Assembly (NCBI GenBank): GCA_020072815.1
Contig: JAIQGE010000011.1
Location: 1-64,000, forward strand
Reading direction: 5' to 3'
DNA from: Terriglobia bacterium
GTDB lineage: Bacteria > Acidobacteriota > Terriglobia > Terriglobales > Acidobacteriaceae
DNA length: 64,000 nt
The notes under the pieces were generated by a model, which saw only the letters and a program-made list of their open reading frames with translations, made no database searches and had not been told where the DNA came from. The position numbers and the translations under genes were made by a program. The first letter of the stretch is position 1. Each line of letters opens with the position of its first letter. Below are positions 28,117 to 38,707 of the stretch, piece after piece.

Positions 28117-28184
28117 GCCGCGAATTTACGCGAATCAACACGAATGGGATTCTCCGATTCGCGTTTTTCGCGTTCATTCGCGGC
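28117..28184. repeat. CGCGAAT inverted repeat
   Basis: GCCGCGAATTTACGCGAAT is mirrored by TTCGCGTTCATTCGCGGC with about 28 bases between. It follows the stop of the paralogous pair and precedes the convergent M48 gene, so it may serve as a bidirectional terminator. A second copy is at 30905-30971. Confidence 0.65.
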
Positions 28185-28199
28185 CAGATTTGTTCGCGG

Positions 28200-29567
28200 T
28201 CACTTCACATACTTCGGCTGCTCGCCTTTGCTCCACGGATCGTAGCCGTGGGCAAACCGTACGCGGTCGGGGATGGCGGGGTGGTCGTAGTACCAGAAGA
28301 CCACGAGCTTGCTGGGGTAAGGATACGAGTAGCTCAATTCGCCCAGCACCTGGAAGGCGTGTGCGGCGGCTTCCTGGGAGTTGGCGTTGATGCCGTGCGT
28401 GACTTCCAGTCCGTAGACATCGGCGTTGTGTTCGATCTGCCGGCCGATCGTACTGCCGATCGGTTGTGCGATGAAGCCGAGAATTCCGAAGATCAAAAAG
28501 ATCATGGGCACGGCTGCCCAGTCGCCCAGTTCGCGGATTTGCCAGCGCTGGCCGTAGCGGCGCAGGAACCATCCCGAGACCCGGTACAAGACGAACAAGC
28601 CCAGCAGCAACCCCAATTCCCCGGCAACCAGTCCGATCACCACGTGGTTGAGCACGTAGTGCCCCATCTCATGGCCAAAGACAAACAGCGTTTCCGGCGT
28701 GCTGGCCTTCTGGATGGTGTTGTCCCACACCACCACGCGCTTGGACGGTCCGAAACCGGTGACGTAGGCGTTCAAGGTGGTGACTTTTTCGCTGGCCTTC
28801 ATCAGGAACATGCGGTCGCGGGGAATGCTCAGGCCGCCGCGCGCGGTCACCCGTTCCAACTGCTGCACCAGTTCGGGATTGGTCTTTTCCAGCGGTTCAA
28901 ACTTGTTGAACATGGGGTCAATCACAACGGGCGTGATGATGAAAAGGAGTACGGAGAAGGGGATGGAGAGCAGCCAGATCTGGAGCCACCAGTACCGGGG
29001 ACTCTTGCGGATGCGCTTGATCAAGGCCCATAGTGCTACGGTGCCGATTACCAAAGAAATGACCTCGCCCTTGAGGACGTCCGCGAACCACGATCCCCAG
29101 CCCTGAACGCTTAGTCCGTATTGCAGGCTGATGCTGTGCTGGTAGGCGTCCAGCGGCCAGCCTACAACGCTGATGGTGAGCAGCAACAGCGGGACAAAGA
29201 CCATGGCTTGAAGAAAACTGTAGCCAGCGGCTTTCTCCGCCCAGTCGCGATACCGCGCGCCGATTCCCAGATACAGAATCCCCAGCAGCACCACGAACGA
29301 CCAGACGAGATCAATGATCCTCAGTTTCCCGCGCAGATCGTAAAGCGCCTTGGCTTTGGCCAGCTTGTCGGGAGTCAGAGTGTACTCGGTGGTTGGCTTC
29401 GCAGGAGCAGGCGCGGCCTGCGGTGCAGACGCCGTGGGCGCAGGTGTTGCGGACGAACCCGCGGGTGCGGAAGCTGCCGGCGAAGCAGCGGGCGTTTGCG
29501 CAGCGGCAACGTTGGCCAGCAGCACAGAGCAGAGCAAGAACAGAACGAGGGAAGAAAAGGTTCGCAT
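28200..29567 (-). CDS. M48-family (Ste24/CAAX-like) membrane metalloprotease
   Basis: A 455-residue integral membrane zinc protease. A signal peptide (MRTFSSLVLFLLCSVLLA) is followed by an Ala/Pro-rich stretch and several membrane helices. The catalytic HEMGHY is followed about 75 residues later by EHNADVYGLE, which supplies the third ligand. The N-terminal transmembrane portion matches the longer CAAX-protease-type layout rather than HtpX. The ATG at 29567 opens the signal peptide; 14 upstream codons are unlikely to be translated. Likely role: envelope protein quality control or processing. Confidence 0.87.
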   Translation of the reverse strand: MRTFSSLVLFLLCSVLLANVAAAQTPAASPAASAPAGSSATPAPTASAPQAAPAPAKPTTEYTLTPDKLAKAKALYDLRGKLRIIDLVWSFVVLLGILYLGIGARYRDWAEKAAGYSFLQAMVFVPLLLLTISVVGWPLDAYQHSISLQYGLSVQGWGSWFADVLKGEVISLVIGTVALWALIKRIRKSPRYWWLQIWLLSIPFSVLLFIITPVVIDPMFNKFEPLEKTNPELVQQLERVTARGGLSIPRDRMFLMKASEKVTTLNAYVTGFGPSKRVVVWDNTIQKASTPETLFVFGHEMGHYVLNHVVIGLVAGELGLLLGLFVLYRVSGWFLRRYGQRWQIRELGDWAAVPMIFLIFGILGFIAQPIGSTIGRQIEHNADVYGLEVTHGINANSQEAAAHAFQVLGELSYSYPYPSKLVVFWYYDHPAIPDRVRFAHGYDPWSKGEQPKYVK

Positions 29568-29754
29568 GGCAGAAGGGCCTCTCCAAAGCCGAATGTTGGA
29601 ACCGGGCAAGATAGCAGAAAACGACTGAGGGCGAGAATGTTTTTCGCAAGTCGCCTGGGCTCCTCGCGCTTATGGACCTCAAGTTCCCGCGAGTTAGAAT
29701 TGATCCAGCAAAAGCAGTTTTTCCGCATCTAAGTAAGTTGGAGGAGTGCTTCTC

Positions 29755-30816
29755 ATGAGGCGGCTCGTTCAAATCCCGGCTCCGTTAATCCTGGTCTTCT
29801 TACTTTTACTTACGTGTCTTTCTCTTTTCGCCCAGCAGAACCCCAAACACCTGGTTCTCAAGGACGGCTCTTACCAGTCGGTAACCAAGTGGGAAGTCCA
29901 GGGCAACCGTGTTCGCTACTACAGCGCCGACCGCTACGTCTGGGAAGAGTTGCCCAACGACCTTGTAGACTGGCCGGCCACGGAGAAGTACAACGCGGAA
30001 CGCGAGGCGCTGCGCGCGGAAGAAGTGAAATCCATCGCCAAGTTGAATGAAAAAGAAGCCGTGGAGAACCCCATGGTTGCCCCCGGGCTGCGCCTGCCCG
30101 ACGGCGGCGTGTTCATCCTGGACCGCTACCAGAGCCAGCCGCAGCTGGTGGAATTGACGCAAAACAGCGGCGAACTCAACAAGCAAACCGGCCACAGCAT
30201 TCTGCGCGTGGCCATCAACCCGCTGGCAAAATCCTCCAAGCAGACCATTGAGCTCCCGGGCGAGCACGCGCGCACACAAGCCCACGTCCAGGAACCGGAG
30301 ATCTGGATCAACGTGGAAACGGCCGGCGTTTCGCAGCCAGTGCCATGGGAAGACGACAACAAACCGGCAACGAAGCCCGACCGCGGAGGAAAGAAACAGA
30401 AAGAGTCATCGCAGGCGCATGGGAAGTCCAAGGCCAGTGATCAAGACCAGCCAGCCGAGCCGCCGCAGCGCTATCGCATCGCGCGCATGGAACAGAAGAA
30501 GGAAAAGCGCATTGTGGGCCAGCTGAACGTCGCCCTCTACGGAAAGATGAGCCAGAAACAGAACTGGGTGAAGACCACGAACACGCCCGCCGGCAGCGGC
30601 TGGATCAAGGTGACTCCGCTGGAGCCGCTTACGCCCGGCGAATACGCCGTGGTGGAAGTCCTGGACCAGGAAAAGAACGAAATCAATGTTTATGTCTGGG
30701 ACTTTGGCGTGAATCCCACGGCCCCCGCCAACATCAACGCCTGGACGGCGCGCAAGCCGGACGTCGGCCCCGATGGCAAAGAGAAGCCGCCGGAGTTGGA
30801 GAAGAGGGAGAAGTGA
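29755..30816 (+). CDS. Exported hypothetical protein
   Basis: A 353-residue protein with a signal peptide (LILVFLLLLTCLSLFAQ). An N-terminal block (LKDGSYQSVTKWEVQGNRVR) resembles a short SH3-like segment found in other secreted acidobacterial proteins. A charged linker (about 205-245) is rich in Lys/Gln/Ser. The start at 29755 has GGAGGAG 8 bases upstream. The function is unknown. Confidence 0.7.
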   Translation: MRRLVQIPAPLILVFLLLLTCLSLFAQQNPKHLVLKDGSYQSVTKWEVQGNRVRYYSADRYVWEELPNDLVDWPATEKYNAEREALRAEEVKSIAKLNEKEAVENPMVAPGLRLPDGGVFILDRYQSQPQLVELTQNSGELNKQTGHSILRVAINPLAKSSKQTIELPGEHARTQAHVQEPEIWINVETAGVSQPVPWEDDNKPATKPDRGGKKQKESSQAHGKSKASDQDQPAEPPQRYRIARMEQKKEKRIVGQLNVALYGKMSQKQNWVKTTNTPAGSGWIKVTPLEPLTPGEYAVVEVLDQEKNEINVYVWDFGVNPTAPANINAWTARKPDVGPDGKEKPPELEKREK

Positions 30817-30854
30817 AGCACTTAGCACTTAGCAATTAGCCAAGACTGCTTCTT

Positions 30855-31046
30855 CTGCAATCCCGAGCGGAGCGAGGGATCCCTATCGACAGAATGAAGG
30901 CTTTGCCGCGAATACACGCGAATGAACACGAATAGAAGAGTCGCATTCGCGATTCCGCGTTCGTTCGCGGCTGGTTTTTTGATTGGGAGTCTTTGTGATG
31001 AGAGGGATCCCTCCCCTTCGGCCAGCTCAGGGTCGGGATTTCAGAA
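30855..31046. repeat. Nested composite palindrome between genes
   Basis: Outer arms: TCCCGAGCGGAGCGAGGGAT (from about 30861) against AGGGATCCCTCCCCTTCGG and GGTCGGGA (31003-31038). Inner arms: CCGCGAATACACGCGAAT (from 30906) against GCGTTCGTTCGCGG (ending 30970), the same family as 28117-28184. One repeat family appears to have inserted within another. Confidence 0.65.
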
Positions 31047-31052
31047 AAAAGC

Positions 31053-32111
31053 TTACTTCAGTATTCCCTGCTGGGCCACCGCGATGTTGTCGCGGCTGGA
31101 GTTCTTCACCATGTACATCATCTCGTCGGCCTGGCGGATGATCTCGTGCGAACTCTTGGCATCTTCGGGATAGGTCGCCAATCCCATGCTGCAGCGGATC
31201 TGCAAATTGAGGGCGTCTTCTGCCAGGAAGACGGTCTTGCGCATCATGTCCTGGATGCGTTTGGCCACCACCAGGGCGGACTGCTTGTCCGTTTGCGGAA
31301 GCAGGATGACGAATTCGTCGCCACCGTAGCGGAAGGCGTAGTCAATCAGGCGGAGTTGCGATTTGATCTTGAAACCGATTTCCTGGAGTAGCTTGCTGCC
31401 CACCAGGTGACCGTAAGTGTCGTTGACGTGCTTGAAGTGGTCCAGGTCGAGGAAGATCACGCTGAACTCGTAGCCGAAGCGCGCCGAGCGGTAAACTTCC
31501 GACTCCAGCGTCTTATAAAGATGACGCGCGTTGTAGAGGCCGGTGCAATCGTCGGTGATGGTGAGTTCCTGGATCTTTTCCACGGCGCGCGCGTTATCAA
31601 TGGCGATGGCGGCGTAGTCGCAGAGAGCGTGCAGGAAGAACATTTCCTGCTCGCCAAAGCTTTCCATGGCGCAGTTGATGAGCTGGATCACGCCCAGCAC
31701 GCGGTGCTTGGACTGCAACGGCACGCAGATGATGGACCGGGTCTTCCACTTGGTCATTTCGTCCACGCGTTTGGCAAAGCGGGGATCGTTGTAAACGTCA
31801 GGGACGATCAGCGACTCTCCGTAGCGGGCCACCCAGCCGGCAATGCCTTCACCCATGCGCATGCGCACGGTCTTAAGAGTTTCCGCGGCGTCGCCCACGG
31901 CGATGGCGAAGTACAGTTCGTCCTTTTGTTCGTCCACCATGAGCAGGGACCAGGTGTCCGGGCGGAAGAACTCCGCCATCTTGTCCATGATGGTCTGGAG
32001 GATCGAATCCAGATTAAGAGACGAGGTTAGGGCCTTCGCAACATCATTGAAGATGGCGACTTCCTGCAGTTGCCGCTTGCTTCTACGTTCAGGTCCTGCA
32101 TCCTCGGTCAT
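31053..32111 (-). CDS. GAF-domain diguanylate cyclase
   Basis: A 352-residue cytoplasmic sensor enzyme predicted to make cyclic di-GMP. The N-terminal GAF domain (about 20-180) includes GEGIAGWVARYGESLIVPDV. The GGDEF domain follows, with LDHFKHVNDTYGH and the active site RYGGDEF. The inhibitory I-site RLID sits exactly five residues before GGDEF, so product inhibition should be intact. No membrane segment is present. The frame extends to an ATG at 32222, but the extra 37 residues are not domain-like; neither start has a clear ribosome binding site. It is divergent from rodZ. Confidence 0.88.
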   Translation of the reverse strand: MTEDAGPERRSKRQLQEVAIFNDVAKALTSSLNLDSILQTIMDKMAEFFRPDTWSLLMVDEQKDELYFAIAVGDAAETLKTVRMRMGEGIAGWVARYGESLIVPDVYNDPRFAKRVDEMTKWKTRSIICVPLQSKHRVLGVIQLINCAMESFGEQEMFFLHALCDYAAIAIDNARAVEKIQELTITDDCTGLYNARHLYKTLESEVYRSARFGYEFSVIFLDLDHFKHVNDTYGHLVGSKLLQEIGFKIKSQLRLIDYAFRYGGDEFVILLPQTDKQSALVVAKRIQDMMRKTVFLAEDALNLQIRCSMGLATYPEDAKSSHEIIRQADEMMYMVKNSSRDNIAVAQQGILK

Positions 32112-32279
32112 GTAACGGGTATTTCCTTGTGTGCTCACGGAGAAAGTCTCGGTCTTTGGCGTATTATCGCCCGATTTAATGAAATCGGCAACCTCACAAT
32201 CGTCCGGAAATCCGCGGGTCATAGCACTTCAGTACCTTGGAAGTCCTTGTCCAATGGGCAGTTACGGGGCGGTTTTGAT

Positions 32280-32309
32280 TTGACATGGGAGGTGGACTCT
32301 CCCTATCAT
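32280..32309 (+). promoter_or_regulatory. Sigma-70-type promoter for rodZ
   Basis: TTGACA (32280-32285), an 18-base spacer and TATCAT (32304-32309), 44 bases before the ATG at 32354. Confidence 0.6.
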
Positions 32310-32353
32310 GAGCCACTTACGGGCTTAATTTAAAAGGACATAAGGCTTCCCCC

Positions 32354-33292
32354 ATGGGTTCATTTGGAGACCGGCTGCGTCGTGAGCGGGAGATGCGAGG
32401 CATCACCCTGGACGAGATTGCCGAATCCACAAAAATCTCCCGCAAGAACCTGGAATCCCTGGAAAAAGAGGATTTTGACTCCCTGCCCGGTGGCATTTTT
32501 AATAAAGGCTTTGTGCGCGCCTATGCGCGTTACCTGGGAATTGACGAAGAACAGGCAGTCGCCGACTACGCCGCCAACAGCCACGAAGCGCCTCCGCCGG
32601 AAGACCAGTTTCCGTTGGAAATCCACGAACAGCCCGACCGCAAGCTCAATCCTCGGGTTCCCCGCTGGCCTCTGATCGGAGCTGTGGCCGCGATCATTGT
32701 GATCGGCATTGGCTATACGCTTTGGGCCAAGAAGAGCCACCAGCGAGAGACTACGGGCACGGTCAGCGCAGCGGAACCAGCAAGCGCGACTACCGGCGGA
32801 CCGTCCAAAGGCGGATCGTCCAAAGGAAGTTACAAGGCGCCATCCACCACGTCGCAGCCCAGCGAGCCGGCTGCTTTGTCATCGGCTAGTGCGGCTCCTG
32901 TTGCAGACAATGTGCCCGTGCCTACGCCCGCTCCGGTGAAGCAGAATCCGGTTCGGGAAATGGCTGCAGCCGTGGTCCCGGCCAAGACAGCGGAACCGTC
33001 TGCCAGCCCGGCTGCACGGGTCAAGCCGCAGCCGCCAGAGCGAACCTTTTTCATTGTCATCAAGGCCAAGGAAGACGCCTGGATTTCCGTGGTCGCTGAC
33101 GGACGCCAGGTGGCCCACGGCACGCTGCGGGCTGACAAACAGAAATTTGTGAAAGCCGGGCGGAAGATCATCGTCACCACGGGGAACGCCGGCGGGTTGG
33201 AACTCAGCTACAACGGGAAGCCGCTGGGGGTGATCGGCAATGAAAGTGAAGCCCGTACGCTTACCTTTACTCCTACGGGCCTGGCCGAATAG
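32354..33292 (+). CDS. RodZ-like helix-turn-helix membrane protein
   Basis: A 312-residue protein with a HTH_25 domain (residues 1-75: FGDRLRREREMRGITLDEIA, then NKGFVRAYARYLGID), one membrane helix (about 101-120), an Ala/Ser/Pro linker and a C-terminal DUF4115 beta domain (about 230-312). This is the RodZ layout: the cytoplasmic domain links MreB filaments to the cell-wall elongation machinery. mreB is not in the window. Some acidobacterial homologues are annotated only as helix-turn-helix proteins, so RodZ function is inferred. Confidence 0.82.
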   Translation: MGSFGDRLRREREMRGITLDEIAESTKISRKNLESLEKEDFDSLPGGIFNKGFVRAYARYLGIDEEQAVADYAANSHEAPPPEDQFPLEIHEQPDRKLNPRVPRWPLIGAVAAIIVIGIGYTLWAKKSHQRETTGTVSAAEPASATTGGPSKGGSSKGSYKAPSTTSQPSEPAALSSASAAPVADNVPVPTPAPVKQNPVREMAAAVVPAKTAEPSASPAARVKPQPPERTFFIVIKAKEDAWISVVADGRQVAHGTLRADKQKFVKAGRKIIVTTGNAGGLELSYNGKPLGVIGNESEARTLTFTPTGLAE

Positions 33293-33492
33293 CTGGAGTA
33301 GCGTGCCCAGCGCGCCGCGACTACAATGAATTAGAGTCCATTTCAAGCCCCAAAAACCGCCATTCAGGCGTGTTTCGCGCAGGGGCAACACCGAAGCATT
33401 GTCCCTGGGCCGGTCCTTAATTTAGTCTTTTCGATGGTATCCATGAGGTTGGTTCCGACGGCGGCAAGCATATTTTTCAGGAGGAAGTACAA

Positions 33493-34671
33493 GTGGCTTC
33501 ACGGGAACGTTTTTTGTTTACATCGGAGTCGGTCACAGAAGGCCATCCGGACAAGATTGCAGACCAGATTTCTGACGCTATTCTGGACGCGTGTCTGACG
33601 GAAGATCCGCATAGCCGCGTGGCCTGCGAAACCCTCACCGCCACCGGGCTGGTGGTGATCGCCGGCGAAATTACCACCAACACGTATGTTGATTTCCAGA
33701 AGATCGTCCGCGGCGTGGTCCAGTCCATTGGCTATGACAACGCGCTGTACGGATTTGATTCCAACACCTGCGCGGTGATCTCCAGCATCAACAAGCAATC
33801 CGGCGACATCGCCATGGGCGTGGACACCGGCGGCGCCGGCGACCAGGGCATGATGTTCGGCTATGCCACCAACGAGAACGAAGACTACATGCCTACGCCC
33901 ATTGATCTGGCCCACAAGCTGACGATGCGGCTCTCAGAAGTCCGCAAGAACGGCATGCTCCCGTACCTGCGGCCGGACGGCAAATCGCAAGTCACCGTGG
34001 AATACGATTCCAACCACAAACCCAGACGCGTGGACGCCGTCGTGATCTCCACCCAGCACGCTGACTCCATTGACAACGAGACGCTGCGCGCAGACATCAT
34101 GAAGCACGTGATCCAGGCTGCGATTCCCGCCAAGTTCCTGGATGCTGACACCAAATATCACATCAATCCCACCGGCCGGTTCGTCATCGGCGGTCCCATG
34201 GGCGATACCGGCTTGACCGGACGCAAGATCATTGTGGACACCTACGGCGGCATGGGACGTCACGGCGGCGGCGCGTTCAGCGGCAAAGATCCGACCAAGG
34301 TGGACCGTTCGGCGTGCTACATGGCCCGCTACATCGCCAAAAACATTGTGGCCGCGGGTCTGGCGGACCGCTGCGAAGTCCAGTTGGCGTACGCCATCGG
34401 CGTGGCCGAGCCGGTCAGCGTCCTGGTGGATACCTTCGGCACGGGCAAGCTGGCGGAGGACACGCTGGAGCAGCTGGTGCGCGACAACTTCCACCTGACG
34501 CCCAAAGGCATTATCGAATCGCTGAAGCTGCGGCGTCCTATATATAAGAAGACCGCGGCCTACGGACACTTTGGCCGCAAGGACCCCGACTTTACCTGGG
34601 AAGCCACCGACAAAGCCGCCAAGCTGAAAGAGCAGGCGCAGGGCGCTTCCAAGGTGGGCGTGGCAAAGTAA
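33493..34671 (+). CDS. metK: S-adenosylmethionine synthetase
   Basis: A 392-residue enzyme forming SAM from methionine and ATP. Family blocks are intact: [14 protein letters not shown] near the N-terminus, [12 protein letters not shown] in the middle and [17 protein letters not shown] for the phosphate-binding loop. The start is GTG at 33493 with AGGAGG 8 bases upstream. Together with the following ahcY it covers two steps of the activated-methyl cycle. I searched the 200-base leader for a SAM riboswitch by eye and could not recognise one. Confidence 0.97.
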   Translation: MASRERFLFTSESVTEGHPDKIADQISDAILDACLTEDPHSRVACETLTATGLVVIAGEITTNTYVDFQKIVRGVVQSIGYDNALYGFDSNTCAVISSINKQSGDIAMGVDTGGAGDQGMMFGYATNENEDYMPTPIDLAHKLTMRLSEVRKNGMLPYLRPDGKSQVTVEYDSNHKPRRVDAVVISTQHADSIDNETLRADIMKHVIQAAIPAKFLDADTKYHINPTGRFVIGGPMGDTGLTGRKIIVDTYGGMGRHGGGAFSGKDPTKVDRSACYMARYIAKNIVAAGLADRCEVQLAYAIGVAEPVSVLVDTFGTGKLAEDTLEQLVRDNFHLTPKGIIESLKLRRPIYKKTAAYGHFGRKDPDFTWEATDKAAKLKEQAQGASKVGVAK

Positions 34672-34681
34672 GTGAAGCCCG

Positions 34682-34737
34682 GCGTAGAGACGCGGCACTG
34701 CCGCGTCTGGAGCCGTAGCAGTGCTACGGCTCTACGC
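34682..34737. repeat. Three-stem palindromic element between metK and ahcY
   Basis: The outer stem GCGTAGA/TCTACGC (34682-34688/34731-34737) encloses two perfect hairpins: AGACGCGGC/GCCGCGTCT and GAGCCGTAGC/GCTACGGCTC. As RNA it would fold like a three-way junction. There is no T-tract. It does not match the SAH riboswitch core as I know it. Confidence 0.65.
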
Positions 34738-34769
34738 TAAGGCACAACTCGCCCCTTAACGAAAACTGA

Positions 34770-36092
<1,323 letters not shown>

Positions 36093-36140
36093 ATCAGTAA
36101 TTGGCAATTAGCAACTGGCAACTAGCCAAACAAAAACAAG

Positions 36141-36168
36141 CGGCGGCTGAAAGAAGGCCGCCGTTTTT
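36141..36168 (+). terminator. Rho-independent terminator after ahcY
   Basis: Stem CGGCGGC (36141-36147)/GCCGCCG (36157-36163) followed by TTTTT. The bases before it are GGCAATTAGCAACT-type repeat words. Confidence 0.85.
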
Positions 36169-36222
36169 GCTTTGTGTAGCAAAGGCCGCGCCATTATGAT
36201 CTGCCCTTAGTTAAGAGGACAT

Positions 36223-36759
36223 ATGGCTACGAATCTGCCTTCCCCGGAAGCGCCGCCGATTGTTCGCTCCGGATCAAACCTGTTCTTTGCGCTGCCCTTG
36301 CCCGGTCAACCGGTGTACTTGCCGCCAGTTTGTGTCAAATGCGGAGCCCCGGCCAGCGGCAAGCCCATTGACAAGACCTACTACTGGCATCATCCCGCCC
36401 TTTACCTGGCCATCCTGGCGGGTGTGCTGATTTATGTGATTATCGCGATGATCGTGCGCAAGTCTGTGCGGGTGGCAGTGCCGCTGTGTGCTGAACATCA
36501 GGGGAAGCGCAGCCTGTGGGTCACCTTGTCCTGGGTGCTGCCGCTGGTGGGCGTGGCCGACGCCTTTGTGCTGCCACGGTTTGGCGTGGAACCAGCGTGG
36601 GGAATCCTGGGGGCAATCGTTCTCGGTTTCGTCGGCCTCGTCATCTGGGCGGTAGTGAGTAATCCCATCCGGCCGCGTTCCATTGACGCGTTTCGCGCCG
36701 AGTTTTCCGGCTTCTGCGAGCCATTTTTGGAACAGTTTCCCATCGCCAGCCGGTACTAG
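36223..36759 (+). CDS. Zinc-ribbon-like membrane protein
   Basis: A 178-residue protein. After a Pro-rich N-terminus, CVKCGAP gives one CxxC pair near residue 38; a second Cys/His pair (LCAEHQ) follows the first membrane helix. Four hydrophobic segments are seen in two pairs. The family is unnamed to me. A GAGGACAT box precedes the ATG. Confidence 0.65.
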   Translation: MATNLPSPEAPPIVRSGSNLFFALPLPGQPVYLPPVCVKCGAPASGKPIDKTYYWHHPALYLAILAGVLIYVIIAMIVRKSVRVAVPLCAEHQGKRSLWVTLSWVLPLVGVADAFVLPRFGVEPAWGILGAIVLGFVGLVIWAVVSNPIRPRSIDAFRAEFSGFCEPFLEQFPIASRY

Positions 36760-36907
36760 GCAGTTTGATCACGGAATCCTGTGATGGCGAACACACCTGG
36801 AGCCGGCAAAAGCGCGTAGTCTAAATACGTAAGCGAACTTTCTCATGCGTGGAGCGTTTGAGTTTTCTCCGCAAGAAATTCCGGCTTACGCTGTCCATAA
36901 GATACCT

Positions 36908-37948
36908 ATGATGCTGGCCAGAGCCATCTTGTCCACCGCGCTGCTTTGCGTGCCCGGGGGAATCGCCCAAGCGCAGGGCCCGCCGCAGTCGCCACAGCAG
37001 CAGCCGCAGCCACAGCAGCCTGTCTTTCGCGCGCAAACCAACCTTGTTCTGGTGCCGGCGCTGGTGAAAAATCAGAATGACGAGATCGTCTATGGGCTGC
37101 AAGCCAAAGACTTCATCATTGAAGACGACGGCGTGGAACAGACAGTCAACATGGACGAAGCCGCTGACGTTGTGCCGGTCTCACTGGTGGTCGCGATCCA
37201 ACTAGGCCGCTCCGCCAAAGCCGAACTTCGCCGCATTCGCGCCCTGGGTACTATGCTCGGTCCCATCCTGAGCCAGGGGCGCAACCGGGCGGCCATCGTC
37301 ACTTTTGACAGCGAGGTGGTGCTCGCGCGCGGTTTTACCACGGATGGCGAACTTGTCGCCTCCGACCTGCAGAAACTCCGGGCCGGCAACAAAGGCGCCG
37401 CCATTCTTAACGCTGTCCGCTATTCCGTGAGCTTGTTGAAGAATGAACCGAAGGAACGCCAACGCGTCCTGCTGCTCATCAGTGAGACCCGCGACCACAG
37501 CAAGATAGCCAACTTGGATGACGCGGTGCAGGCCATCGGCGATAGCAACACCGTGGTCTACTCACTGGCCTTTGCTCCCTGGCTCTCCAGCACGCTCGAT
37601 GCTCTGCGCGGCAACTACGACGACAGCGACGTGGCTGGCACGGCGGGGGGAGTCCGGCGGGGCCCGCTGCTCGCGATGGCTGCCCAGACCATCCGCACGA
37701 ACACGCCCAAAACCATTGCTGCCATGACCGGCGGAGAATATGAATTGTTCAAGTCAGAGAGAGGCTTTGAAGCGCGCATGACCGACTTTACCAACCATCT
37801 GCACAACCGCTACCTCTTGAGCTTCCAGCCTAAGTCGCCGCATCCAGGCTTGCATGAGGTCCGTGTGCGCCTGCGGTCAGGGAACGACATTGTCATTCTG
37901 GCCCGCACCAGGTATTGGGCCACTGCACGGGAGAGCGCGCCGGAATAG
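36908..37948 (+). CDS. Secreted VWA-domain protein of the Acidobacterial type
   Basis: A 346-residue exported protein related to the gene at 11659. The signal peptide starts at MMLARAILSTALL; a Gln/Pro-rich linker follows, then LVLVPALVKNQND...FIIEDDGVEQ and a VWA fold. The metal site is lost: the first strand reads VVAIQLGRS in place of DxSxS. The C-terminal YLLSFQPKSPHPGLHEV block is the usual end of the family. An ATG at 36845 lies in frame, but its extra 21 residues precede the signal peptide. Confidence 0.83.
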   Translation: MMLARAILSTALLCVPGGIAQAQGPPQSPQQQPQPQQPVFRAQTNLVLVPALVKNQNDEIVYGLQAKDFIIEDDGVEQTVNMDEAADVVPVSLVVAIQLGRSAKAELRRIRALGTMLGPILSQGRNRAAIVTFDSEVVLARGFTTDGELVASDLQKLRAGNKGAAILNAVRYSVSLLKNEPKERQRVLLLISETRDHSKIANLDDAVQAIGDSNTVVYSLAFAPWLSSTLDALRGNYDDSDVAGTAGGVRRGPLLAMAAQTIRTNTPKTIAAMTGGEYELFKSERGFEARMTDFTNHLHNRYLLSFQPKSPHPGLHEVRVRLRSGNDIVILARTRYWATARESAPE

Positions 37949-37995
37949 CCTCAAAAATGCCAGCGTCCCAAGCCGGTTGGTAAACTTGTTTCGTT

Positions 37996-38622
37996 ATGCC
38001 TGAGAAACCGCAACTGCAGTGGTTTGCTCCTGACCAGAATTCGTGGCGCGTCCGGCTGCTCGATGTCCGTCCAGTGACGCAGACCATGATCTCCACGTCC
38101 TCTGACCCGCAGTGTGCCGCGAATGCCTTGTCTTTTGCGCGCGATGACGGGCGCAGCTTCATTGGAGCGCCTTCCATTGCGCCGCGCACGGTGCAGACCA
38201 TCCTGCGGTACCGCAGACCTGCCCCGTTGTCCGATGGCGCGCTTTTCCGCCCGGCGATGATGGAACACAAATGGGCGCTCTTCTATCTGCAACGGCGAAT
38301 CCTCTGCGTGCGCAGCTGGCAGCGCAAGGTTTTTGTGATTGCCGAAACCATGGATGCCGGAGAGTTTCTGGATGTGGTCCGGTTGCAGGGCGCCTTTGAC
38401 GAGGAGCAAGAGTCCGAGGATTATACGGTGCGTTTTTTTGATTTCCTGATGCGCAGCCACGCGCTCGGCCTTGAATGGCCCGCGCCGCTTCCCCAGGGCG
38501 AAGAGCAGGATGCCTGGCGCGCCGCGATGTGGTGCTTTAGCTGCTTCGGCAACATGGTGACTTGCGCGACGCCGGATGCGATTCCGGCAGGTATTCCCGA
38601 TGAAATGCTGCGAAGCAGCTAG
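37996..38622 (+). CDS. Hypothetical cytoplasmic protein
   Basis: A 208-residue soluble protein, rich in aromatic residues, with no signal peptide or membrane helix. There are two cysteines in WCFSCFGN near the C-terminus. No motif was recognised. Codon use and length resemble its neighbours. It ends just before a CACGGAG repeat (38660-38692) that separates it from the convergent fabF. Confidence 0.6.
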   Translation: MPEKPQLQWFAPDQNSWRVRLLDVRPVTQTMISTSSDPQCAANALSFARDDGRSFIGAPSIAPRTVQTILRYRRPAPLSDGALFRPAMMEHKWALFYLQRRILCVRSWQRKVFVIAETMDAGEFLDVVRLQGAFDEEQESEDYTVRFFDFLMRSHALGLEWPAPLPQGEEQDAWRAAMWCFSCFGNMVTCATPDAIPAGIPDEMLRSS

Positions 38623-38659
38623 AATTCTTCCTGCGTATCGCGCCCTTCCCGTCTGTTCT

Positions 38660-38692
38660 TTCTCCGTGCCTCCGTGTCTCCGTGGTGAGATG
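38660..38692. repeat. CACGGAG repeat copy before the fabF stop
   Basis: A 33-base stretch with CTCCGTGCCTCCGTGTCTCC that is identical to 7388-7420 apart from its ends. Both copies lie immediately 3' of a minus-strand gene. Confidence 0.7.
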
Positions 38693-38707
38693 TGATTTTT
38701 CGGTCGC

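Noticed and set aside
33293-33492. SAM riboswitch before metK
   Set aside because: No recognisable SAM-I, SAM-II or SAM-IV core could be found by eye; a covariance search would settle it.
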